Shown here in pieces: positions 1 to 8,818 of a stretch of 64,000 nucleotides of DNA (its first letter is position 1; each line of letters begins with the position of its first letter). A program made the translations under genes and the position numbers. Location of the stretch: NCBI RefSeq assembly GCF_003419895.1, contig NZ_QPMM01000007.1, positions 372,001 through 436,000 on the forward strand. Direction: 5' to 3'. The stretch is from Chitinophaga silvatica (GTDB lineage Bacteria > Bacteroidota > Bacteroidia > Chitinophagales > Chitinophagaceae). The notes under the pieces are model-generated. The model made no database searches. It saw only the letters and a program-made list of their open reading frames with translations, and had not been told where the DNA came from.

Positions 1-214
1 TTTTTGCGTTTGTGCGTTTACGTTATAACTGTATAAAATACAGGCAAGCAGCCAGTACAGCAAGTGGAATTTTAGCTTCATATAAAATATTAATATTCAA
101 ACAAAATACAGTTGTTTTTTTAATTATTATATAGGTGGCAATTTTACCCTCTAAACCCGGAAAGGGGAAAATGCGACAAATTCAATGTGTTGATTATTAA
201 TTAGTTATGTTGTT

Positions 215-252
215 TTGTCGCAAATGACCAGCAAAATTGTCGCTTTTGAACC
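215..252 (+). promoter_or_regulatory. Tandem AraC-type operator upstream of VOC gene
   Basis: TTGTCGCAAATGACC starts at 215 and a related TTGTCGCTTTTGAACC starts at 237, in the same orientation and 22 bp apart, so on one face of the helix as AraC-family dimers require. Related tandem sites lie at 1277-1311 (minus strand) and 9837-9863. The GlxA-type regulators in this window are the natural candidates to bind them; that is inference. Confidence 0.5.
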
Positions 253-274
253 GGCTATGATCTAATCAGCTTTT

Positions 275-282
275 TATCTTTG
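275..282 (+). promoter_or_regulatory. Promoter -7 box TATCTTTG
   Basis: TATCTTTG matches the Bacteroidota -7 consensus TAnnTTTG exactly and lies 29 bp before the VOC start codon. No well-spaced -33 TTTG is present (the nearest, at 245-248, is 26 nt away), which fits a promoter needing an activator bound at 215-252. Confidence 0.5.
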
Positions 283-310
283 TATCGTATTTATTGCATC
301 ATTTACAATA

Positions 311-796
311 ATGTCTGCTATGCAAAAGATCACTCCTTCACTCTGGTTCAATGATAATGCTGAAGAGGCAATTAATTTTTATCTGACTGTTTTTAAGAAC
401 GGAAAAGTTGTAAATAAATCCTATTACGGTGAAGGAGCGCCTTTTCCCGAAGGAACCTTATTAGCCGCTACTTTTCAGTTAGATGGATTGGAGTTTATGG
501 CTTTAAATGGTGGCCCTGTATTTCCTTTTACAGAAGCAGTTTCGTTTGCTGTTAATTGTGAAACACAGGAAGAAGTTGATTATTATTGGGATACGCTTTC
601 TGGTAATGGTGGAAAGGAAAGTCAGTGTGGCTGGTTAAAAGATAAATATGGTTTATCCTGGCAGATAGTGCCTACAATAATTTTTGAGTTATTTTCAGAT
701 CCTGATAAAGAAAAAGCTGGTAGAGCTATGGCAGCAATGATGAAAATGAAGAAATTGGATATTGCCACCTTGCAAAATGCGTTTAACGGCGAATAA
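311..796 (+). CDS. VOC family protein (PhnB / 3-dmu-9_3-mt type)
   Basis: A 161-residue protein that opens with the ITPSLWFNDNAEEAINFYLTVF signature split over residues 7-28, typical of the PhnB-like branch of the vicinal-oxygen-chelate (glyoxalase/bleomycin resistance) fold. The C-terminal part carries the family's CGWLKDKYGLSWQIVP strand and a MMKMKKLDIATL tail. The substrate is unknown; these proteins are usually cytoplasmic dimers. It converges on a second VOC gene, with only 7 bp between the stop codons. The promoter has a tandem AraC-like motif. A second in-frame ATG at 320 is an alternative start. The family call is firm, the function is not. Confidence 0.85.
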   Translation: MSAMQKITPSLWFNDNAEEAINFYLTVFKNGKVVNKSYYGEGAPFPEGTLLAATFQLDGLEFMALNGGPVFPFTEAVSFAVNCETQEEVDYYWDTLSGNGGKESQCGWLKDKYGLSWQIVPTIIFELFSDPDKEKAGRAMAAMMKMKKLDIATLQNAFNGE

Positions 797-803
797 TATT
801 TAC

Positions 804-1220
804 TCACCTCATACTTCCTTCATAACTTATCAGCCAGTGATGTCCAAACTGGTCTGTTAGTGTACCAAATAATGCTCCCCAATGATTGGCTCTTAGTGGT
901 GAAGTAACAATTCCATTCTCCGATAATTTACGATAATATATTCTGGCCTCAGCGGCTGTGCTGCAATTGAGTAGCAGTGAGATGCTATTGCCCTTGGTAA
1001 GCCCGGCTTCCGATACCATGTCTGTTCCTGCAATTACTAATGAATTGCTGGTCAAACTACCATGCAAAACAAAGTCGTGCATATAGTCTGGTAACTGATC
1101 CGACATTGGCGAATCGCCAATAGTTTGTAGGTCTAGTATGCCTCCAAGACAGGCTTTATAAAACGAGAGCGCTTGCCTGCAGTTGCCGTTAAATGTAAAA
1201 TATGCGTAGATGCTGCTCAT
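804..1220 (-). CDS. VOC family protein (PhnB-like)
   Basis: A 138-residue glyoxalase-fold protein: IYAYFTFNGNCRQALSFYKACLGG near the N-terminus, and a C-terminal HWGALFGTLTDQFGHHWLISYE strand pair characteristic of PhnB-like proteins. The full length is usual for the family. It is transcribed divergently from the GlxA-type regulator at 1414 and has a minus-strand TTGTCGC tandem motif 57-91 bp upstream of its start, so control by that regulator is plausible. The reaction is unknown. Confidence 0.85.
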   Translation of the reverse strand: MSSIYAYFTFNGNCRQALSFYKACLGGILDLQTIGDSPMSDQLPDYMHDFVLHGSLTSNSLVIAGTDMVSEAGLTKGNSISLLLNCSTAAEARIYYRKLSENGIVTSPLRANHWGALFGTLTDQFGHHWLISYEGSMR

Positions 1221-1276
1221 GCTTTTGATTCAATCAATCCAATGCAAATGTCGATATCCTTCGATTATCCGATAGG

Positions 1277-1311
1277 GGGAGTTGGCGACAATTCATAGGC
1301 ATTTTGCGGCA
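1277..1311 (-). promoter_or_regulatory. Tandem AraC-type operator between VOC and GlxA genes
   Basis: On the minus strand TGCCGCAAAATGCC is followed by TTGTCGCCAACTCCC with the CGC cores 21 bp apart. This has the same orientation relative to the VOC gene at 804-1220 as the tandem motif before the VOC gene at 311. It probably activates the minus-strand VOC gene. Confidence 0.4.
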
Positions 1312-1413
1312 GAGCGGATAGCAAGGTCTTAATTTAAAAATTCTTATTTGAGAATTTTTTATTCTTAAATAAATAGAATATATTCTTATTTAATATTGCT
1401 TATTCATACCACT

Positions 1414-2406
1414 ATGATACATATTTCCATTTTAGTGCCTTTAGGGCATTTCAGCGTATCTAACATCGAGAGTAGTTTACAGATCCTGAAGGAAGTAAAC
1501 TCCTATTCACTGGAAAAACATCATTCTCCCCTTTTCGAAATCGAATTAATAGGAAACGGAGATCAAATCCCACAACGGGAAGATCAGTTTATGGTGGCAC
1601 CCGATAAGCATTACAATCAGGTACAGCATACAGATCTGATTCTCATTCCTTCCCTACACGGTGATATAAGAAAAATGCTGGAACTTAACCAGGAGCTGGT
1701 TCCATGGATCATTAAACACTATGATAAAGGTGCTTCTGTAGCTAGTTTATGCCTGGGTGCCTTTCTGCTTGCAAAAACTGGATTACTAAAAGGTAAACAA
1801 TGTACTACCCACTGGAAACATGCGAGTACCTTTAAATCAATGTTTCCGGATATTGATCTGCGGGATGAAAAAATTATTACCGAAGAAAACAGAATCTTTA
1901 CCAGCGGAGGTGCCTTTTCATATCTCAACTTACTCCTTTACTTAATCGAAAGATATGCTGGCAGAGATATGGCGCTGAACATAGCTAAATCATATGCTAT
2001 TGAAATGAACCGGAATAGCCAATCTGCTTTCATGATCTTCGAAGGCCAGAAATCGCATAAGGACGAAAAAATAAAAATGGCTCAGAACTTCATCGAGAAC
2101 GGATTCAGAGAAAAAATTTCGGTCGATCAGTTAGCCACCCTCACCTCAATCAGCCGCCGCTCCTTCGAACGACGTTTTAAGAAAAATACCGGTAATACTG
2201 TCGTCGAATATATTCAGCGTATGAAAATTGAAGCTGCAAAAAGAGATTTCGAGTCCAGCGATAAAACCATCAACGAAGTAATAAGCGATGTGGGGTATAT
2301 CGACTCAAAAGCTTTCAGAACTGTCTTTAAACGTATTACTGGCCTTACACCAATGGAGTATCGCAACAAATTCAATAAACTGGCAGTGGAAGAGGAAATG
2401 GATTGA
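1414..2406 (+). CDS. GlxA-family AraC transcriptional regulator (DJ-1/PfpI + HTH)
   Basis: A fusion of an N-terminal DJ-1/PfpI-like domain (about residues 1-180, with the nucleophile-elbow-like ASLCLGAFLLAKTG) to a C-terminal AraC/XylS helix-turn-helix (about residues 225-325, ending with FKRITGLTPMEYR). Such proteins are cytoplasmic DNA-binding regulators whose DJ-1 part probably senses a small molecule rather than acting as an enzyme. The ATG at 1414 is preferred; a TTG at 1396 would add six residues. It is divergent from a VOC gene, and a second paralogue lies at 8815-9795. Confidence 0.88.
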   Translation: MIHISILVPLGHFSVSNIESSLQILKEVNSYSLEKHHSPLFEIELIGNGDQIPQREDQFMVAPDKHYNQVQHTDLILIPSLHGDIRKMLELNQELVPWIIKHYDKGASVASLCLGAFLLAKTGLLKGKQCTTHWKHASTFKSMFPDIDLRDEKIITEENRIFTSGGAFSYLNLLLYLIERYAGRDMALNIAKSYAIEMNRNSQSAFMIFEGQKSHKDEKIKMAQNFIENGFREKISVDQLATLTSISRRSFERRFKKNTGNTVVEYIQRMKIEAAKRDFESSDKTINEVISDVGYIDSKAFRTVFKRITGLTPMEYRNKFNKLAVEEEMD

Positions 2407-2438
2407 TTGCAATTAAAGAACGGCAAGTCCTATATTTG
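2407..2438 (+). promoter_or_regulatory. Promoter for the GH2 gene
   Basis: TTG at 2407-2409, a 21-nt spacer and TATATTTG at 2431-2438 fit the Bacteroidota sigma factor consensus (TTTG, 19-21 nt, TAnnTTTG). It begins directly after the GlxA stop codon and lies 22 bp before the GH2 start. Confidence 0.55.
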
Positions 2439-2459
2439 TAAGGATAGTAAAACCTGATT

Positions 2460-5081
2460 ATGTATAGGAAAATTTCCGTCTTTATGGGGCTAATGCTGAT
2501 TGGCAAATGTCTCCTGGCTCAACAACAATACGAACTTAATAGTGGCTGGCAATGCAATATTGCTGGTTCAGTGAAGGTAAACGGTGAAAAATTATCAGAC
2601 CCGGCTTATTCAATTACAAACTGGCAACCCGCTACTGTACCTGGTACTGTACTTACTACGCTAATAAACAATAAAGCGGTTCCCGACCCAATGTTTGGTA
2701 TGAATAATGAAAAGATCCCAGACATTTATCATACAGGCAATGATCAATATACTTATTGGTTTGTAAAAGATTTTAAAGAACTCCCGGCAAGTGCCGATGG
2801 GCAGGTATGGCTTCATTTCAGAGGGGTGAATGAAGGTTGTGATGTTTTCCTGAATGGTCATAAACTAAATAACAATACGCATTTCGGAGCATATTTAAGA
2901 CAAACCTATAATATCACTCCATGGTTGGCAAAAAATGGAAATAATCGTTTAGCTGTTATTGTTTACCCTCCCAAATATCCTGGTAATCCTAATGGTGGCC
3001 AGGGTGGTGATGGTACCATTGCCAAAGGAGTTGGTCCGCAGTATACTGCAGGATGGGATTGGATTCAGCCCATGCGCGACCGCAATACCGGAATCTGGGA
3101 TAAAGTATTTATTGAAAAAACAGGTGCCATTAGCCTGAAAGATCCCCATATTATTACGAAGGTACCTGGAGTCAGAAAACCACAGGACCCTCAGCAACCT
3201 GCGATTATCAATACTGCTGTTACACTCGAAAACAGCACATCAAAACCAATTACAGGTACATTGAAATTTTCAGTTGCAGAAACTTCCGTTACTTCAAAAG
3301 TTGCAATACCTGCTAAAGGAACTGCTTCCATTACTTTACCACAACTAACCCTGCAACATCCGAAACTATGGTGGCCTGCCGGATATGGAGATCAGCATCT
3401 TTATAAAGCTACGCTGAGTTTCACTGATCAGACAGGAAAACAACAGGATATAGATACAATTGTTGTAGGGGTTAGAGAAATCCAAACTTACTGGAACGCA
3501 CACACGAATAGCCGCGAAATTGCAGTCAATGGTCAAAAAATCTTCATCAAAGGTGGAAACTGGATTACTTCTGATGCGTTGTTCCGCTTCACAAAAGATC
3601 GCTATGATGCAGAAGTAAAGTTTCATCGCGATATGAATCTCAACCTGATCAGAATATGGGGTGGTAGCCTCACCGAGCGGCCGGAGTTTTTTGAAGCATG
3701 TGATAAATACGGATTGCTGGTATTCCAGGATTTTTGGATGTCGGGCGATTGTAATGGGCGCTGGACCGATCCAATGAAAAAAGAAGATCAGTGGACTCGT
3801 CGCCAATATCCTGATGATCATGGATTATTTCTGGCAAGTGTTGTTGATCAGGTAAAGATGCTGCGGAATCACCCTTCTCTGGCTTTCTGGTGCGGTGGTA
3901 ATGAAATCACACCACCTGCTGATATTATGGCAGCAATGAAAGACAGTATTTTACCAAAACTGGATGGTACACGTTACTTCTTCGATTACTCTAATTCAGA
4001 TAGTATGTCGTACAACCATCTGGGTGGTAATGGTGATGGCCCATATGGTATACAACCTATTTCGGTATTCTGGGGTGAGCGTACTTTTCCATTCAACTCT
4101 GAAGTAGGGTCTGTTGGGGTTGGCGATTATGAATCTCTGGCACGTTTCTTACCTGAAGAAAATCTGGTGGCACCTGACCCTGCTACCGGGAAAGTAGATG
4201 CTGTATGGAACTACCACAAATATATTTCGTATAACAACGCTATATCTCCCTATGGAGAGTTTAAAGATTTGAAACAATGGGCAAACAAAGCTCAACTGGT
4301 AAACTACGACCAGTACAGAGCTTTAATGGAAGGATTCAGCGCACATATGTGGGATTGGTATACAGGTGTGATAATCTGGAAAACCCAGAATCCATGGACC
4401 GCCTTACGTGGACAGATGTACGATTATTACCTCGATCCGAATGCTTGTTTATATGGCACAAGAAAAGGGGCGGAGCCGCTGCATATAATGTATAACCCAA
4501 TAGATGGGATGGTTTCAGGGGTAAACAATACTTTCAGTTATGCAAGGGATATGATGCTTGAGTTAAGAACTTTCGATCATTTGGGGCATGATTCTGTATT
4601 GACGAAAGTATTTGTTGAAATTGGACCAACAAGTGTTCAGAAATTTATGTCTGTTGCTGCTACTATCAATAAATTAAAGGAAAAGGATGGTATTTTCTTC
4701 TCTTTACGTTTGGTAAAAGCTGATGGAATTGTGGCAGATAATTTTTACTGGTTGCCCAATGGTGATGGTAAGTATACCGGACTAAGTAAATTATCCACAG
4801 CTAAGTTGCAGTGTACTGCTTCCCGTGCGGATGCCGGTGGTATAAAAGTTACTTTAAGTAACCCGGCAAATGGCCCGGTTGCCTTCTTTAATCGCATTTC
4901 TTTAGTGAATGCTAAACATGAGAGAATACTGCCAGTGTTTTATAATGATAACTATGTATCTGTTCTTCCCGGAGAAACAAAAACTATTCTTGTGAGTGGT
5001 GAACTCACTAAAATGAGCCCTGATGCGCAGATTGAGGTGTATGGAGAGAATGTGGAGAGTCAATACATTGTTATTCAATAA
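2460..5081 (+). CDS. Secreted glycoside hydrolase family 2 (endo-beta-mannosidase / exo-beta-glucosaminidase type)
   Basis: An 873-residue exported GH2 enzyme. A signal peptide (about residues 1-20, ending LLAQQQ) is followed by a jelly-roll sugar-binding domain, an immunoglobulin-like domain ending in the LWWPAGYGDQHLY motif, and a TIM barrel. Visible catalytic candidates are the acid/base E482 in WCGGNEI and the nucleophile E548 in NSEVGSVG. The barrel signature IRIWGGSLTERPEFFEACDKYGLLVFQDFW places it in the branch that holds plant endo-beta-mannosidase and bacterial exo-beta-D-glucosaminidase. Which glycan it cuts cannot be fixed by eye. It is a single-gene unit with its own promoter and a strong terminator. 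Confidence 0.85.
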   Translation: MYRKISVFMGLMLIGKCLLAQQQYELNSGWQCNIAGSVKVNGEKLSDPAYSITNWQPATVPGTVLTTLINNKAVPDPMFGMNNEKIPDIYHTGNDQYTYWFVKDFKELPASADGQVWLHFRGVNEGCDVFLNGHKLNNNTHFGAYLRQTYNITPWLAKNGNNRLAVIVYPPKYPGNPNGGQGGDGTIAKGVGPQYTAGWDWIQPMRDRNTGIWDKVFIEKTGAISLKDPHIITKVPGVRKPQDPQQPAIINTAVTLENSTSKPITGTLKFSVAETSVTSKVAIPAKGTASITLPQLTLQHPKLWWPAGYGDQHLYKATLSFTDQTGKQQDIDTIVVGVREIQTYWNAHTNSREIAVNGQKIFIKGGNWITSDALFRFTKDRYDAEVKFHRDMNLNLIRIWGGSLTERPEFFEACDKYGLLVFQDFWMSGDCNGRWTDPMKKEDQWTRRQYPDDHGLFLASVVDQVKMLRNHPSLAFWCGGNEITPPADIMAAMKDSILPKLDGTRYFFDYSNSDSMSYNHLGGNGDGPYGIQPISVFWGERTFPFNSEVGSVGVGDYESLARFLPEENLVAPDPATGKVDAVWNYHKYISYNNAISPYGEFKDLKQWANKAQLVNYDQYRALMEGFSAHMWDWYTGVIIWKTQNPWTALRGQMYDYYLDPNACLYGTRKGAEPLHIMYNPIDGMVSGVNNTFSYARDMMLELRTFDHLGHDSVLTKVFVEIGPTSVQKFMSVAATINKLKEKDGIFFSLRLVKADGIVADNFYWLPNGDGKYTGLSKLSTAKLQCTASRADAGGIKVTLSNPANGPVAFFNRISLVNAKHERILPVFYNDNYVSVLPGETKTILVSGELTKMSPDAQIEVYGENVESQYIVIQ

Positions 5082-5391
5082 TATTGAAATATGGGTAAAT
5101 GAGTTTGTCATTTGCCCATATTTTTTATTTTAGGTTGATGATTTTAATTTGATAGATAATTTCGTTTTGTTTGTTAATTCTCGTTTGTCACCCCACTAGT
5201 ACCACTTAAGAAATATTTCCGGCCATTTAAAATTTAAGTTTTCGTTTAAGGTATGCTGTTAGTATTTTGAAATGCAACTGAATTGTTGTTTGCCCGGTCT
5301 TGCTTTTATATTTCATCGTCAGTATCTGTTCTGTTTAATAATCTATATCTGATTGTCAATTTAGTTGTAATTACTCACTTAATTAATGCAC
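5082..5391. other. Gene-free spacer after GH2
   Basis: This holds the GH2 terminator (5087-5130) and then AT-rich sequence leading to the collagen-like lipoprotein gene. A 19-nt string, TTTAGGTTGATGATTTTAA at 5128-5146, recurs at 51228-51246 upstream of DNA polymerase IV. Nothing coding is seen. Confidence 0.5.
5087..5130 (+). terminator. Rho-independent terminator of GH2 gene
   Basis: A 16-bp stem (5087-5102 with 5108-5123, one G-U pair) closes a 5-nt loop and runs into a T-rich tract starting at 5121. It lies 6 bp after the GH2 stop. Confidence 0.8.
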
Positions 5392-5973
5392 ATGAAAACG
5401 AAAAGAATCATTAACTGTTTATTAGTTCTGTTATTTGTAGTATTTGGCTGTAGTAAAAAAGAAGGTCCTCAGGGCCCGGCTGGTCCGGCAGGCCCAAATG
5501 GTGCCACAGGAGCAACTGGTGCTACAGGACCAACCGGGCCCCAGGGAGCTACCGGTAATGCGAATGTGGTGATGTATACATTCGGAAGCAAAACATTCAC
5601 CGGACTATACAATTATGCGCTGGGAAATCTGAGAACCTCATTTGTAGATTCCTGCCTGATATTGGCATATTATGTACCATCAACGGAAGGTCAGACTACC
5701 TGGTATCAAATAGGAGGCCTGGCTTCCGGTGCACTATATGATACCAGAGGCTTTATATATCAAACATCAACTTCACCATCACAATACGCATATAGCGCAA
5801 GATTGGTTACTGTTGGTAGTTCTGCATCTTATCCTAATTCGGTGACTTTCACAAAATTCAAGGTTATCCTTGCTCCGGCTTCTACTATAATTGCAGGTGC
5901 CAGGGGGGCGAACCATCCGGATTTCAATGATTATAAAGCAACATTGGAGTTTTTTGGCTTGAAGGATGAATGA
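5392..5973 (+). CDS. Lipoprotein with collagen-like Gly-X-Y repeat
   Basis: A short lipoprotein signal peptide ends in the lipobox LFVVFGC. It is followed by SKKE and about eleven uninterrupted Gly-X-Y triplets (GPQ GPA GPA GPN GAT GAT GAT GPT GPQ GAT GNA), then a roughly 140-residue globular domain without recognisable motifs. Gly-X-Y tracts form collagen triple helices, so a trimeric surface lipoprotein is expected. An ATG at 5386 would add two residues. The C-terminal domain resembles a type common after collagen-like tracts in Bacteroidota, but I cannot name a function. Confidence 0.8.
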   Translation: MKTKRIINCLLVLLFVVFGCSKKEGPQGPAGPAGPNGATGATGATGPTGPQGATGNANVVMYTFGSKTFTGLYNYALGNLRTSFVDSCLILAYYVPSTEGQTTWYQIGGLASGALYDTRGFIYQTSTSPSQYAYSARLVTVGSSASYPNSVTFTKFKVILAPASTIIAGARGANHPDFNDYKATLEFFGLKDE

Positions 5974-5991
5974 TAGAAATATTTTTAAAAC

Positions 5992-6033
5992 AGAAAGATG
6001 ACATTCGAAATTATTTTCGAATGTCATCTTTCT
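5992..6033. terminator. Bidirectional terminator
   Basis: A perfect 19-bp inverted repeat (5992-6010 with 6015-6033) has a 4-nt loop, is followed by TATTTTTA on the plus strand and preceded by A-rich sequence for the minus strand. It sits between the convergent collagen-like lipoprotein and MscS genes. Confidence 0.85.
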
Positions 6034-6079
6034 ATTTTTATCAATTTTTAATAAATAAAGCTATAAGAAAGTCTGGCTA

Positions 6080-7165
6080 TCAGATTGTTTTGGCTATACC
6101 AGCATTCTCTATATCCGCTCTCGTTTTTGGCAAACAATCAGGATAATTTTCCTGAATGAATTTCATAAGGTTCTCTCTCATATAACAACGAAGATCAAAC
6201 GCATTACCAGATGTGGCGGCACTCATTAATGTTCTTACTTCTATTGTACGATCAGTTATATTGGTTACCTGCAGCGCTTTTGCGCGCTTATCCCAAAGAG
6301 GAGATAAATCAAGCAGTTTTTCAAATTCCGCTCTGAGTTTATCTACCGGTGTAGTATAATCGAGATAAAAAAAGGCAGTACCAAGAATTTCGGCTCCGGT
6401 TCGGGTCCAGTTTTGAAAAGGTTTCTCTATAAAATAATTAATAGGAAGTATTAGCTTGCGCTGATCCCAGATGTTTAGTACAACATAGGTCAATGTAATT
6501 TCTTCTACACGCCCCCATTCACCTTCTACAACCAGTACATCATCGATACGAATAGGTTGGGTAAATGCAATTTGGAAGCCCGCAAGCAGGTTGCCCAGCG
6601 ATTTTTGCGCAGCAAAACCTATGATAATACCGCTGACACCAACTCCGGTAAGTAACCCTGCTCCCAACTTGCGCATGCTATCGAAGCTCAGTAAAATACC
6701 ACATACGGTGAGTATGAGTATTAGCGCAATTACCAGTTTACGAATAAACTGAAGTTGGGTTCTGATTTTTCTCTCTTTTAAATTATTCGCTTTTTTGAGA
6801 TCATAAGTGTGATAAATATAATCTTCCAAAACCTTAACCACGCCAATGATTAATGCAGCAAAAGCCAATGTAAGCGCAATTTCCAGCGCCTTGCTGAGAA
6901 ACGGAACATACTTGGGGTTGAGTCGCATCATTGGTAAGGTCATGTTCAACAATAACAATGGCAGGAGAAAATTGAATGCTTTACCTAGCCTGAATATTAT
7001 AGTATGAACAAGCGAAAACTCTTTCTCCTCAATAAAGGATTTTTTTAAGAAGAATGACAATAAATACTTGATCAGCCAACCTAAAATGACTGCAATACCT
7101 GCCAAAATCAAATTCCATAGGAAGTCGGGCAGATGATCTGTTCTTTCTATTAGTTGATTCCACAT
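6080..7165 (-). CDS. MscS-family mechanosensitive ion channel
   Basis: A 361-residue inner-membrane protein. Four hydrophobic segments lie in about the first 200 residues. The conserved MscS pore helix and beta-domain follow: GVGVSGIIIGFAAQKSLGNLLAGFQIAFTQP, then RIDDVLVVEGEWGRVEEITLTYVVL. MscS channels open under membrane tension to release solutes during hypo-osmotic shock. Relative to the 286-residue E. coli MscS there is additional N-terminal membrane sequence. The gene stands alone, ending at the bidirectional terminator. Confidence 0.92.
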   Translation of the reverse strand: MWNQLIERTDHLPDFLWNLILAGIAVILGWLIKYLLSFFLKKSFIEEKEFSLVHTIIFRLGKAFNFLLPLLLLNMTLPMMRLNPKYVPFLSKALEIALTLAFAALIIGVVKVLEDYIYHTYDLKKANNLKERKIRTQLQFIRKLVIALILILTVCGILLSFDSMRKLGAGLLTGVGVSGIIIGFAAQKSLGNLLAGFQIAFTQPIRIDDVLVVEGEWGRVEEITLTYVVLNIWDQRKLILPINYFIEKPFQNWTRTGAEILGTAFFYLDYTTPVDKLRAEFEKLLDLSPLWDKRAKALQVTNITDRTIEVRTLMSAATSGNAFDLRCYMRENLMKFIQENYPDCLPKTRADIENAGIAKTI

Positions 7166-7447
7166 GCGCGCGATGCCCCAAAGATGGTGCCGTTATCGAC
7201 TTGTTGTTGGTAGATTTCCGCTAATAATGAAGTTGGTGGAGTATTTGGCAGAAGAGAAAAAAAATTCAGGAGAGAAGAGTAGGTACACAGTCTGTGGCTT
7301 TTTAGAGCAACAATGTAGGGGAATAGCATTAAAAGCAGGGGAAATATCAAAAGTGATGTGACATAAATGATAATTTTTTCAGATCAGGTATCCGATACAA
7401 ATCGGATTGAAATTACTTTTGATATTTCCCTTTATTTAAAAATGAAA

Positions 7448-7909
7448 TTATTGTTGTTGTTTCTTTTTCTTGGAATGATCTACAATTGCGCCAGTTCCGG
7501 CACCTACTCCGGTTCCGATAATTGCTCCGATAGCTGCACCTTTCACCCTGTCTTTATTTACAATTGCACCTGTTACAGCGCCTGCTCCGGCTCCAACAAC
7601 TGCTCCTTTGGCAGTATGGCTCCAGGATTTAATTCCTTTCTTTTTTGCTGCGGGTGCAGAGGCAGGGGAGGACGTTTGAGTTCCGCTGCTGGCAACAGGA
7701 GTGGCAGGTTGCTCATTTGCAGCAGGATGTTTTTTATGAACATTTAAAGCATTAATCGAATCGGCAACTTGTTGTTTAATGGCATTTACTTTGTTCATCG
7801 AATCTATTGCCTCTTTTTTAGCCTGTTCAATGGCTGCATTATTATTGGCGTTTCCGGCACAGGATAATAAAACAATTGCAGCAGCAGATGCTGTGATAAA
7901 CTGTTTCAT
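7448..7909 (-). CDS. Glycine-zipper lipoprotein (YMGG-like)
   Basis: A 153-residue protein with a lipobox (IVLLSC, cysteine near residue 17), an Ala/Gln-rich helical stretch, a Pro/Ser/Ala-rich linker and a C-terminal glycine-zipper domain with GAVVGAGAGAVTGAIV and GAAIGAIIGTGVGAGTGAIV, ending in a lysine/glutamine tail. Glycine-zipper proteins insert into or oligomerise at membranes and often belong to envelope stress regulons. It sits beside the DUF2945 gene on the same strand. Confidence 0.8.
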   Translation of the reverse strand: MKQFITASAAAIVLLSCAGNANNNAAIEQAKKEAIDSMNKVNAIKQQVADSINALNVHKKHPAANEQPATPVASSGTQTSSPASAPAAKKKGIKSWSHTAKGAVVGAGAGAVTGAIVNKDRVKGAAIGAIIGTGVGAGTGAIVDHSKKKKQQQ

Positions 7910-7960
7910 GGTTAAAATTTTACGTTTAGACCAGCGCAGGCTACGAAAATAATGCCAGAA

Positions 7961-8173
7961 TTAGGGGATAAGCTTTAATGCCTTGCCTTTATGGGCAGCA
8001 ATATGATCAGTTTTGTCGCTTTTGATCTCGTATTGTGGCTCCTCCTGGCTGGCACGATGCGTATATCCTTTAAAATTGAAATCTGAAGTATGGATTTTAA
8101 TAATAACACCGGATACATATCCGACTTCCGAATTCCATCTAACATGATCTCCCACTTTAAATTGATGTTCCAT
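7961..8173 (-). CDS. DUF2945 / HVA1 TUDOR-like small protein
   Basis: A 70-residue protein starting FKVGDHVRWNSEVGYVSGVI and ending DHIAAHKGKALKLI, the full pattern of DUF2945 (the TUDOR-like domain named from fungal hypervirulence-associated proteins). It is a small beta-barrel of unknown role, often found near stress genes. It is 51 bp upstream of, and in line with, the glycine-zipper lipoprotein, so the two may be co-transcribed. Confidence 0.8.
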   Translation of the reverse strand: MEHQFKVGDHVRWNSEVGYVSGVIIKIHTSDFNFKGYTHRASQEEPQYEIKSDKTDHIAAHKGKALKLIP

Positions 8174-8268
8174 TGTTTTAGGTTTTTTAATAATAACTAT
8201 TGTAAGGAGATTTCTGTTTTGAAATTTTTTTCGAAGCTACTGACATAAGGTTGTCACTACCCCCCAAT

Positions 8269-8276
8269 TATATTTG
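8269..8276 (+). promoter_or_regulatory. Promoter -7 box for DinB-family gene
   Basis: TATATTTG matches TAnnTTTG and lies 23 bp before the ATG. A TTGTCACTACCCCCC string directly upstream (8251-8265) is loosely like the TTGTCGC motif of the VOC/GlxA loci, which would put this gene in the same regulon; that link is weak. Confidence 0.45.
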
Positions 8277-8299
8277 TATCATCATAAAATTACTGACTT

Positions 8300-8818
8300 A
8301 TGGAAAACAATGTTTTAACAGCAAATGCAACCGGGCAAAAGAGTTTCATGAATCCTAAGGAGTTTCTGGCTCATTGGCAGGGGCATAGAAAGCTCACAAG
8401 AAGAATTATCGACGCATTTCCGGAAGATAAGCTATTTGAGTTCCGTATTGGAGGTATGCGCCCCTTCGCTGAAATGGCAAGAGAGTTTATAGGAATGGCT
8501 ACCCCGAGTTTATATGGGATGGTAACAGGTGAATGGAAACCTTTGGAAGCAATACTGCCAGCCGGCGTAAATGGCCAACCTACTACCAAGGCCGATTTAC
8601 TGGCATTATGGGATGCAGTAACTCCTGAAATTGATGAATTGTATTCGCAGATTCCGGAGGCAGATTTCCATAAGACCATCTCATTATTCAATAAATATGA
8701 AGGTCAGATTCATTCTTTGCTATTATACATAGCAGATAACGAAATTCATCACCGTGGGCAAGGTTATGTATATCTGCGTGCCTTGAATATTGAGCCTCCG
8801 TTCTTTTTCGATCGTTAA
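8300..8818 (+). CDS. DinB-family (damage-inducible fold) protein
   Basis: A 172-residue four-helix-bundle protein of the DinB/YfiT superfamily (not DNA polymerase IV). Conserved histidines lie in FLAHWQGHRKLTRRII near the N-terminus and in the C-terminal ADNEIHHRGQGYVYLRAL, where the EIHHRGQ motif supplies metal ligands. Many relatives are thiol-dependent transferases or are uncharacterised. It is convergent with the GlxA-type gene, and the last four coding bases overlap. Confidence 0.85.
   Translation: MENNVLTANATGQKSFMNPKEFLAHWQGHRKLTRRIIDAFPEDKLFEFRIGGMRPFAEMAREFIGMATPSLYGMVTGEWKPLEAILPAGVNGQPTTKADLLALWDAVTPEIDELYSQIPEADFHKTISLFNKYEGQIHSLLLYIADNEIHHRGQGYVYLRALNIEPPFFFDR

Larger units (their letters stand above)
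1..310. other. Gene-free leader of the window with regulatory motifs
   Basis: No coding region is supported here. The first 200 bases are AT-rich. The right part holds a directly repeated TTGTCGC motif and a promoter-like TATCTTTG box ahead of the first VOC gene; both are listed separately. An inverse copy of the motif core (TGCGACAAA) lies near 172-180. Confidence 0.6.

Noticed and set aside
3366-3821. 151-codon open frame on the minus strand
   Set aside because: Antisense to the catalytic barrel of the GH2 enzyme; no independent evidence of coding.
7164-7361. Short open frames on both strands between MscS and the glycine-zipper gene
   Set aside because: Both strands are open by chance in AT-rich sequence and neither product has a recognisable feature.
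8300-8818. DNA polymerase IV from the shared name DinB
   Set aside because: The 172-residue protein is of the unrelated DinB/YfiT fold; the true polymerase is at 51343-52458.
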